From IMG/VR virus record IMGVR_UViG_3300002835_001418, positions 1 to 20,055 of that record: a DNA stretch of 20,055 nucleotides. One strand, given 5' to 3'. The translations under genes and the position numbers were made by a program. The notes under the pieces are model-generated. The model saw only the letters and a program-made list of their open reading frames with translations, did no database searches and was not told the DNA's origin. Below, piece by piece: positions 7,321-12,428 of the stretch. Numbering within the stretch: position 1 is the stretch's first letter; every line of letters begins with the position of its first letter. The DNA comes from a virus.

Positions 7321-7334
7321 ACTGTTAATTATTT
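7291..7334 (+). pseudogene. 5' half of a tRNA-Asn-like gene
   Basis: The sequence has TAGCTCAGTTGGTAGAGC, a textbook position 8 and D arm, followed by an anticodon loop CTGTTAA (anticodon GTT, Asn). The anticodon stem is broken (GTAGA against TTATT). No T arm or matching 3' acceptor follows, because the tRNA-Asp gene begins at 7335. It looks like a tRNA truncated just after the anticodon loop. No complementary 3' acceptor (TGCCCGT) was seen downstream. Confidence 0.7.
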
Positions 7335-7409
7335 GGTCTTAAAGTGTTCACGGACGCACATATGTCTGTCACGCATAAAGAAGGGGATCGTTACCCCTTG
7401 AGACCGCCA
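7335..7409 (+). tRNA. tRNA-Asp (GTC)
   Basis: The acceptor GGTCTTA pairs with TGAGACC (one wobble), with discriminator G and encoded CCA. The D stem is GTGT/GCAC with GG in the loop. The anticodon stem TATGT/GCATA encloses loop CTGTCAC, anticodon GTC. The T stem is AGGGG/CCCCT. The T loop is ATCGTTA: the usual T54 and A58 are replaced by A54 and T58, which is unusual. Length is 75 nt. Confidence 0.85.
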
Positions 7410-7440
7410 ATTTTAAATAGTTGTATATAAAGTTTTTAAA

Positions 7441-7524
7441 GCGGAAGTGATGTAATGGTAGCCATGCGGGTCTTAGAAGCCCGTGCCGAAAGGCGTGAGA
7501 GTTCGAGTCTCTCCTCCCGCACCA
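7441..7524 (+). tRNA. tRNA-Leu (TAG)
   Basis: Class II tRNA, 84 nt with encoded ACCA. The acceptor is GCGGAAG against CTCCCGC, with one A-C mismatch at pair 5-68. The anticodon stem CGGGT/GCCCG encloses loop CTTAGAA, anticodon TAG (reads CUA). The variable arm is GCCGAAAGGC, and the T arm GAGAG TTCGAGT CTCTC. Confidence 0.9.
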
Positions 7525-7529
7525 AACAC

Positions 7530-7604
7530 CTGGCGTTAGTACAACGGATAGTACAGGGGATTTCTACTCCCTCGATGTGGGTTCGATTCCTGCACGCCGG
7601 ACCA
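7530..7604 (+). tRNA. tRNA-Arg (TCT)
   Basis: Acceptor CTGGCGT/ACGCCGG, discriminator A and CCA. D stem GTAC/GTAC. Anticodon stem GGGGA/TCCCT with loop TTTCTAC, anticodon TCT (reads AGA, frequent in AT-rich genes). T arm GTGGG TTCGATT CCTGC. Length 75 nt. Confidence 0.93.
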
Positions 7605-7625
7605 AATTATTGATTAGGAGATATT

Positions 7626-7847
7626 ATGAGTAATAAGGTTAAAGCTGTTAAACGTACTGCTGTAATATTTGCAATTATTGTATCTGTACTTTTATTGCTT
7701 GTTGGATTTTTTGCAGAAGCGTCTGCTCAATTTGTAGCATGGACAATCATTATTGGAATAACCGCGTTTTACTTTTGGTTAGTATATTCTGTTATTTTGA
7801 ATCAAATAAATTATAGCGATAGTATAAAAGACAAAGAAGTTGAATAG
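7626..7847 (+). CDS. small two-helix membrane protein
   Basis: 73 aa. Two predicted transmembrane helices: VIFAIIVSVLLLLVGFFAE (about 13-31) and FVAWTIIIGITAFYFWLVYSVIL (about 36-58). The N terminus is basic (MSNKVKAVKR) and the tail charged (KDKEVE). AGGAG at 7616-7620 supports the ATG. It sits between tRNA genes. It could be a holin-like or envelope protein; nothing in the sequence decides this. Confidence 0.65.
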   Translation: MSNKVKAVKRTAVIFAIIVSVLLLLVGFFAEASAQFVAWTIIIGITAFYFWLVYSVILNQINYSDSIKDKEVE

Positions 7848-7852
7848 TATAA

Positions 7853-7889
7853 GGAGTATGGTGTAGGTTAAATCCTACATCCTCCACCA
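7853..7889 (+). ncRNA. tRNA minihelix: acceptor plus T arm only, with CCA (relic or small RNA)
   Basis: GGAGTAT (7853-7859) can pair with ATCCTCC (7879-7885), 6 of 7 pairs. Discriminator A and CCA follow (7886-7889). Between them lies a T-arm-like hairpin, GTAGG TTAAAT CCTAC, with a 6-nt loop. No D arm or anticodon arm exists. It is either the remnant of a tRNA deleted internally or a short structured RNA. It begins 5 nt after the stop of the upstream gene and ends 6 nt before the next tRNA. Confidence 0.5.
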
Positions 7890-7895
7890 AAATAT

Positions 7896-7988
7896 ACTCC
7901 GGTAGTGTAATGGTAGCACGACGAGATTTATAACCTCGATTCGCTAGATAGGCGGTTAGAGAAGGTTCGAGTCCTTCCCGGAGTACCA
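7896..7988 (+). tRNA. class II-like tRNA, apparent anticodon TAT (Ile), identity uncertain
   Basis: 93 nt. A perfect 7-bp acceptor ACTCCGG/CCGGAGT is followed by ACCA. D stem GTGT/GCAC. Anticodon stem CGAGA/CCTCG has an A31-C39 mismatch and loop TTTATAA, giving TAT (codon AUA). T arm GAAGG TTCGAGT CCTTC. Between anticodon and T arms lie 22 nt holding a hairpin (TCGCT/GGCGG, loop AGATA), so the variable region is long as in Leu, Ser or Tyr tRNAs. An Ile anticodon on a class II body is unusual. Confidence 0.75.
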
Positions 7989-8004
7989 AATTAGAAGGTA
8001 ATAA

Positions 8005-8214
8005 ATGTTTAAAGTATATTGGACTGATCATCAGGACATGTCGTATGGCAAACAATTTGAAAAAATGACAGAGGCTTTGAAGTTTACACAGGATCTACGT
8101 AACGTGTATCAGCGTAAATTTGTTACCATGGTAAGTGAGAACCCTGACTGCACTAGTCTATTGGGTGTGAGCGAAGTTAATGCTGATTATGATTTTAAAA
8201 AACGCAGAACCTAA
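8005..8214 (+). CDS. conserved small phage protein, function unknown
   Basis: 69 aa. Visible features are MFKVYWTD, EKMTEALKFTQDLRN, KFVTMVSENPD and the end DYDFKKRR. This layout (short strand, helix with TQxLRN, strand with VTMxSENP, basic end) recurs in marine T4-like phages among small early genes; no function is known to me. AAGG lies 6 nt before the ATG. It ends convergently with the DnaJ-domain gene, and the two stop codons share bases (TAA on + at 8212-8214, TAG on - at 8213-8211). Confidence 0.7.
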   Translation: MFKVYWTDHQDMSYGKQFEKMTEALKFTQDLRNVYQRKFVTMVSENPDCTSLLGVSEVNADYDFKKRRT

Positions 8215-8780
8215 CTTATTGCTACTAATTCTTCAAGGCCATAAAAATAGTCTTTAAGTATTTCCAATTCAAGATTACAAATTTTAATACGTGTATTAAA
8301 ATCTTCAAATTCCTGTTTACGTTGTTTTATTTGAAGTTGAACAACATCTAACAGTATATTGCGATTTTTATTTTTCGAATTTATCCTACGTATAACTTTT
8401 TCTAGTTGTAATATATATTGCTCACATACTATAATATTGTTAGCCATATCAACTTTAATTTGATTAATTTGGCCAACCATAATAGTAATTAGATCATCGT
8501 TTTCGGGATTAAAATTCGGAACAATTGCATGTAACATTTGTGTGATATGATCTAATGCCGATTGTTTAATATTTTGATTTGAATCCGCTTCACCTAATAG
8601 ATCATATTCTTTTCTGCGAATAGGATCAATCAGAATTTCGTATGCTAATTTTATGCGTTTGAATACTTCCTCGTCCCCACCTTTGTCGGGATGATGAATT
8701 TGCGCTAAAGATCTAAATTTGAGTTTTATCTCATCTTCAGACGCATCAATTGATATTTCTAATTCTATATATGGATTCAT
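8211..8780 (-). CDS. DnaJ-domain (J-domain) co-chaperone-like protein
   Basis: 189 aa from an ATG at 8780 on the minus strand. A J domain fills residues 1-62: PYIELEISIDASEDEIKLKF, then the HPD motif (30-32) in HHPDKGG, and FKRIKLAYEILIDPIRRKEYD. The remaining 125 residues are helical and coiled-coil-like (INQIKVDMANN, QLEKVIRRINSKNK, LQIKQRKQEFEDFN), with no Gly/Phe or zinc region. J domains stimulate the ATPase of host DnaK, and the coiled-coil part may recruit a phage substrate. It is the only minus-strand gene in the window. It diverges from the carboxypeptidase gene, with only 34 nt between the start codons. The frame extends further upstream, but that part is the antisense of the peptidase gene. 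No Shine-Dalgarno site is visible. Confidence 0.88.
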   Translation of the reverse strand: MNPYIELEISIDASEDEIKLKFRSLAQIHHPDKGGDEEVFKRIKLAYEILIDPIRRKEYDLLGEADSNQNIKQSALDHITQMLHAIVPNFNPENDDLITIMVGQINQIKVDMANNIIVCEQYILQLEKVIRRINSKNKNRNILLDVVQLQIKQRKQEFEDFNTRIKICNLELEILKDYFYGLEELVAIS

Positions 8781-8814
8781 GTTAAATATTTTTAAGTATT
8801 TATTAGGAGTTAGA

Positions 8815-9735
8815 ATGATATTTGCAACAACCAAGTCTCGCTGGTGTAGTGGCAGCACAGCAGTCTCCAAAACTGTTAGTCGCGGTTCGATTCCGTGGCG
8901 GGGCGCCATAGTTTTATTCACATCTTTAATTTTATGTTGTGCCAGTGCATACGCTAAACCGCACAAACATATTAAAAAGAAAAGAATGATTCGTACAGAT
9001 ACTACGAGTGTTCTAGTATTCAATGATACTACAAATACACATGAGTATAATAAGAATGCAAATAAAGTTAGGCCTTTTGCAAGTGTTACTAAATTAATGA
9101 CAGCAATGGTATCGTTAGATAGTGATAAAGATTTATCTAAAGTGATGCAAATTAATTCGAATGTCGGCGGATCATTACCTAGAAAAAAGAATTTTACCAG
9201 ATACGAAATTCTAAGTGCTATGCTAGTTAAAAGTGATAATTCCGCGGCAGAGACTTTGGCTAATGCATATCCCGGCGGAAGAAGAATGTTCATAGCACAA
9301 ATGAATCGAAAAGCTTTAGAGTTTGGTATGATTAGTAGTTCTTTTGACGATCCCTCCGGTATAAGTGCTAACAATCAAGCAACTGCTATAGATATAGGAA
9401 CAATGGTTGCAAAAGCTGCATCATATCCTATTATACGTGAGATTAGCACAAAGAAACAAATTGAAATTGAAACAAGTTATAAGAAGAAAATTAGAACAAT
9501 TACGTTAAACAATACAAATAGACCAGTATTATTTGAGTTTAACACCATTGTTGTTAGTAAAACAGGATTTACTAGCCATGCGGGATATTGTCTGGCTTTA
9601 GCAGTAGAACGGCATGGTCAAATGTATTCTGTCGTAATACTTGGAGCCAAAGACAAATATGACAGAATACGCAAAGTAGAAGATATTATGTATAATCATA
9701 TCATAGATAGGCGTAAAAAAGAGCTTGACGCCTAG
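8815..9735 (+). CDS. D-alanyl-D-alanine carboxypeptidase-like (peptidase S11), 5' end overlapping tRNA-Trp
   Basis: 306 aa from ATG 8815, which has AGGAG at 8805-8809 with a 5-nt spacing. All three penicillin-binding motifs are present: SVTK (Ser90, Lys93), SDN (140-142) and KTG (249-251). It is therefore a likely active serine DD-peptidase that trims peptidoglycan stem peptides in the periplasm. A signal peptide (IVLFTSLILCCASAYA, cleavage near residue 47) is preceded by a 31-residue basic extension. That extension is largely encoded by the tRNA-Trp gene lying in frame at 8835-8908. Alternative starts are ATA or GTT just after the tRNA, or ATG 8986, which would lose the signal peptide. The C-terminal beta domain of cellular PBP5 is absent. 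It may remodel the wall during infection or prevent superinfection. Confidence 0.87.
   Translation: MIFATTKSRWCSGSTAVSKTVSRGSIPWRGAIVLFTSLILCCASAYAKPHKHIKKKRMIRTDTTSVLVFNDTTNTHEYNKNANKVRPFASVTKLMTAMVSLDSDKDLSKVMQINSNVGGSLPRKKNFTRYEILSAMLVKSDNSAAETLANAYPGGRRMFIAQMNRKALEFGMISSSFDDPSGISANNQATAIDIGTMVAKAASYPIIREISTKKQIEIETSYKKKIRTITLNNTNRPVLFEFNTIVVSKTGFTSHAGYCLALAVERHGQMYSVVILGAKDKYDRIRKVEDIMYNHIIDRRKKELDA
8835..8908 (+). tRNA. tRNA-Trp (CCA)
   Basis: Acceptor GTCTCGC/GCGGGGC (two G-T pairs), discriminator G and encoded CCA. D stem GTGT/GCAC. Anticodon stem GCAGT/ACTGT with loop CTCCAAA, anticodon CCA. T arm CGCGG TTCGATT CCGTG. Length 74 nt. It lies entirely inside the reading frame of the S11 peptidase, between its ribosome site and its signal peptide. 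Confidence 0.93.
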
Positions 9736-9753
9736 CGAAAAAGGTGTTATAAT
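9725..9753 (+). promoter_or_regulatory. sigma70 promoter for the RNase H-like gene
   Basis: TTGACG (9725-9730), 17 bp, TATAAT (9748-9753) with TGT before it (extended -10). The -35 lies inside the last codons of the peptidase gene. The context GCTTGAC is shared with other promoters in the window. Confidence 0.8.
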
Positions 9754-9777
9754 TATATTAGACTCTCCTAAAAGACA

Positions 9778-10251
9778 ATGATGAAGCGATTAGATATCCA
9801 AGAAGTTAAAGCATTTATAGATATGCAAACACAGGAGACTAAAATCTATCTGGGAGCAGACTCTGAAAGATATAAACGTAACGGTAAATGGTATGCGGAT
9901 TATACTATAGCAGTAGTAATACACATCGATGGGTGCCATGGATGTAAAATTTTTGGTGAAGTTCAAACAGAAATAGACTACGACGCTAAAAGTAGCAAAC
10001 CTTCACTTCGTTTGATGAATGAAGTATATAAGGTAGCAGAATTGTATCAAAAACTCATTGACGTAATTTGTGATCGACACGTAGAAATTCATTTAGATAT
10101 TAATCCAAATGAAAAGCATAATAGCAACATCGTAATACAACAAGCAATAGGATACATTAAAGGTATGTGTAATGTGATTCCGTTGGTAAAACCTAATGCG
10201 TTTGCTGCATCATATGCAGCAGATAGATTAAAGTCTGTACTGGCGGTATAA
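9778..10251 (+). CDS. YkuK-like (DUF458) RNase H-fold protein
   Basis: 157 aa (ATG 9778; ATG 9781 is equally possible). An RNase H-like first strand carries Asp28 (IYLGADSERYKRNGKWYAD), followed by YTIAVVIHI and GCKIFGEVQTEIDYD. Then come LRLMNEVYKVAELYQKL and the second acidic strand VEIHLDINPNEKHNSN (Asp107). The end is CNVIPLVKPNAFAASYAADR. The order matches the YkuK family found in Firmicutes and in many cyanophages and marine T4-like phages, where it is annotated as a predicted nuclease without known substrate. An RNA or DNA hydrolysing role is plausible because acidic residues are kept. Its own promoter lies just upstream, and a tRNA-Thr follows 5 nt after the stop. Confidence 0.85.
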   Translation: MMKRLDIQEVKAFIDMQTQETKIYLGADSERYKRNGKWYADYTIAVVIHIDGCHGCKIFGEVQTEIDYDAKSSKPSLRLMNEVYKVAELYQKLIDVICDRHVEIHLDINPNEKHNSNIVIQQAIGYIKGMCNVIPLVKPNAFAASYAADRLKSVLAV

Positions 10252-10256
10252 TATAC

Positions 10257-10330
10257 GCCCCCTTAGTTAAATGGTATAACAGTTGATTTGTAATCATCAA
10301 TTGGCAGTTCGATTCTGTCAGGGGGCACCA
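10257..10330 (+). tRNA. tRNA-Thr (TGT)
   Basis: Perfect acceptor GCCCCCT/AGGGGGC with ACCA. D stem GTTA/TAAC. Anticodon stem GTTGA/TCATC with one T-T mismatch and loop TTTGTAA, anticodon TGT. T arm GGCAG TTCGATT CTGTC. Length 74 nt. Confidence 0.92.
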
Positions 10331-10344
10331 TTTGGGAGATAAAT

Positions 10345-10575
10345 ATGGGATTAGTAGAAGCAGGAACTTTTTTGGGAGCAACAATTCTTTTTGGTTTGGG
10401 AATTGCAGTCATTGGTGTTGTGGTTATTTTTCTAAATAACATAATCCATAAATTCTGGAAACCTTTGAATTGGTTTAAATTTTTAGATTTCAATGACACA
10501 AAAATGTACCCTGTTCGTGTCCATAAAGAACCTACATTTGATGATATCAAACCAACTAAGACTAATAAGGAGTAA
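10345..10575 (+). CDS. small single-pass membrane protein
   Basis: 76 aa. A long N-terminal hydrophobic segment (GTFLGATILFGLGIAVIGVVVIFLNNII, about residues 7-34) is followed by HKFWKPLNWFKFLDF, an aromatic, interfacial stretch, and a polar tail. GGGAG at 10334-10338 gives the start. Similar small proteins (hydrophobic stretch, then a W-K-P-x-x-W motif) occur in other marine T4-like phages, with no known function. It is separated from the next gene by 2 nt and probably co-transcribed. Confidence 0.7.
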   Translation: MGLVEAGTFLGATILFGLGIAVIGVVVIFLNNIIHKFWKPLNWFKFLDFNDTKMYPVRVHKEPTFDDIKPTKTNKE

Positions 10576-10577
10576 CT

Positions 10578-10730
10578 ATGGAAAAGACTTTACTAAAAGA
10601 AGATGGACCTAAGTGTGGATGTGGTCGTAGTCCGTCGGGGTATTGTATTGGTTGGCATAATTTATCTGAAGAAGCATATGCGGATAAACTAGAACAGTAT
10701 AAAAAAGATACTGGCGAGTATAATAAGTAA
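10578..10730 (+). CDS. 50-aa Cys-rich (CxC..C..H) mini-protein, possible metal or Fe-S binder
   Basis: ATG at 10578 with AAGGAG at 10567-10572; stop TAA at 10728-10730. The core KCGCGRSPSGYCIGWHNLSEE has Cys13, Cys15, Cys23 and His27. This spacing (CxCx7Cx3H) resembles the CDGSH iron-sulfur motif, but with CIGWH in place of CDGSH. The rest is a short helix with many charged residues. It could bind Zn or a 2Fe-2S cluster. Comparable mini-proteins with CGCGRSP..CIGWH seem to recur in marine phages. tRNA-Gly follows 5 nt downstream. Confidence 0.65.
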   Translation: MEKTLLKEDGPKCGCGRSPSGYCIGWHNLSEEAYADKLEQYKKDTGEYNK

Positions 10731-10735
10731 GATTT

Positions 10736-10809
10736 GCGGGGTTGTCATATTGGTTGTGTCCTAGCCTTCCAAGCTAGTCAAAGGAGTTCGATTCTCCTAC
10801 CCCGCTCCA
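10736..10809 (+). tRNA. tRNA-Gly (TCC)
   Basis: Perfect acceptor GCGGGGT/ACCCCGC, discriminator T and CCA. Anticodon stem CTAGC/GCTAG with loop CTTCCAA, anticodon TCC. T arm AGGAG TTCGATT CTCCT. The D stem GTCA/TGTC has one mismatch. Length 74 nt. Confidence 0.93.
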
Positions 10810-10813
10810 GTTT

Positions 10814-11089
10814 ATGAGAAAACAAAAAGACGAATCATATGAGAATTGGTCAGAGAGAGTTCGTCTTTTTGAATATGACATTGCGATCAAACAAATATCT
10901 ACAGGGATAGATGTGGAAATTGTTTTAGAATCCATGTCAAAAAGAATACAAGTAAAATTGTTACATTTTTTACTAAAAGAAATTAATGAAAACGTAAAAA
11001 TATATTATGATCCAATTACTTCAAAGAACCGATATGAAGAAACGTATTTACGGCGGACTAAACCTGCTGATCATATTTTGGATAACTAA
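10814..11089 (+). CDS. conserved phage protein with GluTR-dimerisation-like helices
   Basis: 91 aa. An N-terminal helix (ESYENWSERVRLFEYDIAIKQ) is followed by STGIDVEIVLESMSKRIQVKLLHFLLKEI and a C-terminal part ending DHILDN. The SKRIQxKLLH segment recalls the helical dimerisation region of glutamyl-tRNA reductase. Cyanophage homologues are sometimes annotated that way, but no catalytic domain exists here, so the name should not be read as haem synthesis. It starts 4 nt after the CCA end of tRNA-Gly, with no clear Shine-Dalgarno site, so RNase processing of the tRNA would leave an almost leaderless message. Confidence 0.7.
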   Translation: MRKQKDESYENWSERVRLFEYDIAIKQISTGIDVEIVLESMSKRIQVKLLHFLLKEINENVKIYYDPITSKNRYEETYLRRTKPADHILDN

Positions 11090-11092
11090 TGC

Positions 11093-11121
11093 TTGACAAT
11101 TTTAGTAGAATGTTATATAAT
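11093..11121 (+). promoter_or_regulatory. consensus sigma70 promoter before tRNA-Leu
   Basis: TTGACA (11093-11098), 17 bp, TATAAT (11116-11121). The -35 is embedded in TGCTTGACA, 3 nt after the upstream stop. It should drive tRNA-Leu(TAA) and rubrerythrin. Confidence 0.87.
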
Positions 11122-11137
11122 ATGTTTATTAATTAAT

Positions 11138-11221
11138 GCCCGGGTGGTGAAATGGTAGACACAAGAGACTTAAAATCTCTCGCCGAAAGGTGTGCCGGTT
11201 CGAGTCCGGCTCCGGGTACCA
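11138..11221 (+). tRNA. tRNA-Leu (TAA)
   Basis: Class II tRNA, 84 nt. Acceptor GCCCGGG/TCCGGGT with G-T pairs at both ends, then ACCA. Anticodon stem AGAGA/TCTCT with loop CTTAAAA, anticodon TAA. Variable arm with GCCGAAAGGTG. T arm GCCGG TTCGAGT CCGGC. Confidence 0.93.
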
Positions 11222-11244
11222 TTTTTATATGTTAGGAGATTGAG

Positions 11245-11688
11245 ATGAGTAATATGAGCGTAAAAGGAACTAAAACTGAGGAATGTCTGAAGGATGCATT
11301 TGCTGGAGAATCAAAGGCAAATCGTCGATATCTATATTTTGCAAACATGGCAGATATTGCAGGCGCACAAGACGTAGCTAGTGTTTTTCGTCATACTGCA
11401 GAAGGCGAAACCGGGCATGCGCATGGGCACATGGAATATCTAGTTAATGGAGGATCGGGCGATCCCGAAACAGGGTTGCCCGCAACTAATATTATTGAAG
11501 CGCTTGAATCTGCCATCTCAGGCGAGACTCATGAATATACGGATATGTATCCTGGTATGGCAAAGACTGCTCGAGATGAGGGGTTTGAAGAAATTTCAGA
11601 TTGGTTTGAAACTTTGGCAAAAGCTGAACGTAGTCACGCTGGCAAATTTAAGCGTACACTTGATGCGTACAAAGCAGAAATTAATTAA
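11245..11688 (+). CDS. rubrerythrin (ferritin-like diiron protein without rubredoxin domain)
   Basis: 147 aa. It has the four-helix diiron ligands of rubrerythrin: Glu22 in [13 protein letters not shown], Glu55/His58 in [10 protein letters not shown], Glu94 and Glu97 in [11 protein letters not shown], and Glu128/His131 in [10 protein letters not shown]. The C-terminal rubredoxin (CxxC) domain of classical rubrerythrin is missing, so an external electron donor is needed. The family reduces hydrogen peroxide in the cytoplasm. In a phage it is a host-derived auxiliary gene, likely protecting the infected cell from oxidative stress. AGGAG at 11234-11238 selects ATG 11245. The consensus promoter at 11093 lies upstream with tRNA-Leu in its leader, and tRNA-Met follows 13 nt after the stop. 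Confidence 0.93.
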   Translation: MSNMSVKGTKTEECLKDAFAGESKANRRYLYFANMADIAGAQDVASVFRHTAEGETGHAHGHMEYLVNGGSGDPETGLPATNIIEALESAISGETHEYTDMYPGMAKTARDEGFEEISDWFETLAKAERSHAGKFKRTLDAYKAEIN

Positions 11689-11701
11689 GTAGAAGGTTTT
11701 A

Positions 11702-11780
<79 letters not shown>

Positions 11781-11797
11781 TTAATAAAGGTAACAAA

Positions 11798-12058
11798 ATG
11801 GTAATTTTAAACGTAGAAAATATTGTGGATAAAGGACGGTATACGTCCCAGCTTGCAGCAGAAAAAGCGGGTGGATTATATGATATGGTTTTAATTGCAA
11901 GTGCACGTGCTCGCGAATTAAAGAAACATCAATCCGCAGATACTGCCCGCAGTTTAATTAGTGCGGCAATTTCAGATGTAGAGGATGGTATTGCAGGGCG
12001 AGAATATTTGATTAAGCATCAAAAAGATATTGTTAGTCAGCATCGCCGTCATAAATGA
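11798..12058 (+). CDS. RNA polymerase omega subunit-like protein
   Basis: 86 aa from ATG 11798 (AAAGG at 11786-11790). A frame reaching back to 11747 overlaps tRNA-Met and is not used. The core resembles RpoZ: ENIVDKGRYTSQLAAE, then YDMVLIASARARELKK, where omega has FDLVLxAAxRARxL. A final helical segment SLISAAISDVEDGIAGREYL is like the omega TALREIxxGKI region. Omega helps assemble beta' in the host enzyme, so a phage version could replace host omega or serve as a docking subunit for late transcription. The match is by motif recognition only. An alternative is an unrelated small helical protein. Confidence 0.62.
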   Translation: MVILNVENIVDKGRYTSQLAAEKAGGLYDMVLIASARARELKKHQSADTARSLISAAISDVEDGIAGREYLIKHQKDIVSQHRRHK

Positions 12059-12069
12059 ACAACTTGTAA

Positions 12070-12097
12070 TTGACTTTTTTTAAAAGTCTGTTATAAT
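12070..12097 (+). promoter_or_regulatory. sigma70 promoter with extended -10 before the winged-helix gene
   Basis: TTGACT (12070-12075), 16 bp, TATAAT (12092-12097) preceded by TGT. The predicted start near 12104 leaves about 45 nt of AT-rich leader before GGAG (12141-12144). Confidence 0.78.
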
Positions 12098-12149
12098 TGT
12101 AATATAGTAAATGATTACTATAATTTTTTTTTATTTTAATGGAGATCAT

Positions 12150-12401
12150 ATGTTAAAAGATCGTATTTTGAAAGTACTAAAGTCTGGTCGTCAGTTTACT
12201 CCTTCGCAACTCGCAGGGTTGGCAGGTACTACTGAAGATTCAGTCCGTCCTCGTATTAGTGAACTTCGTGCTGAAGGTTTTGCTATTTACACAAACTCAA
12301 CTAAGAATGGCAAAACTGCCTATCGCATGGGTACACCTAGCCGCAAAATGGTAGCAGCTGCGTATCAATTGCACGGTAGCGACGCATTTAGCCGCGGCTA
12401 A
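12150..12401 (+). CDS. small winged helix-turn-helix DNA-binding protein
   Basis: 83 aa from ATG 12150 with GGAG 5 nt upstream. An in-frame ATG at 12111 has no ribosome site and would add a Phe/Ile-rich peptide, so it is rejected. Helices 1-3 are visible (LKDRILKVLKSG, TPSQLAGLAG, EDSVRPRISELRAEGF), followed by a beta wing (AIYTNSTKNGKTAYRMG). This is the wHTH pattern used by many regulators and by T4-like phage early proteins. The recognition helix is TEDSVRPRISELRAEG. It probably regulates early or middle phage genes or host genes. It has its own promoter. Confidence 0.82.
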   Translation: MLKDRILKVLKSGRQFTPSQLAGLAGTTEDSVRPRISELRAEGFAIYTNSTKNGKTAYRMGTPSRKMVAAAYQLHGSDAFSRG

Positions 12402-12428
12402 TCTTAGATAAAATCTTACCTATATATT

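Noticed and set aside
7291-7889. A split (two-piece) tRNA made of the 5' half at 7291 and the minihelix 3' end at 7853
   Set aside because: The acceptor strands (ACGGGCA and ATCCTCC) do not pair.
8719-8814. Upstream start at 8719 for the peptidase
   Set aside because: No ribosome site, and it overlaps the DnaJ gene antisense; AGGAG and ATG 8815 are much better.
8781-9374. Extension of the minus-strand DnaJ frame by about 198 codons upstream
   Set aside because: It is antisense to the well-supported S11 peptidase and tRNA-Trp; the J domain begins naturally at the ATG at 8780.
12111-12149. Earlier ATG for the winged-helix gene
   Set aside because: No Shine-Dalgarno site, and it adds a Phe/Ile-rich peptide; GGAG precedes ATG 12150.
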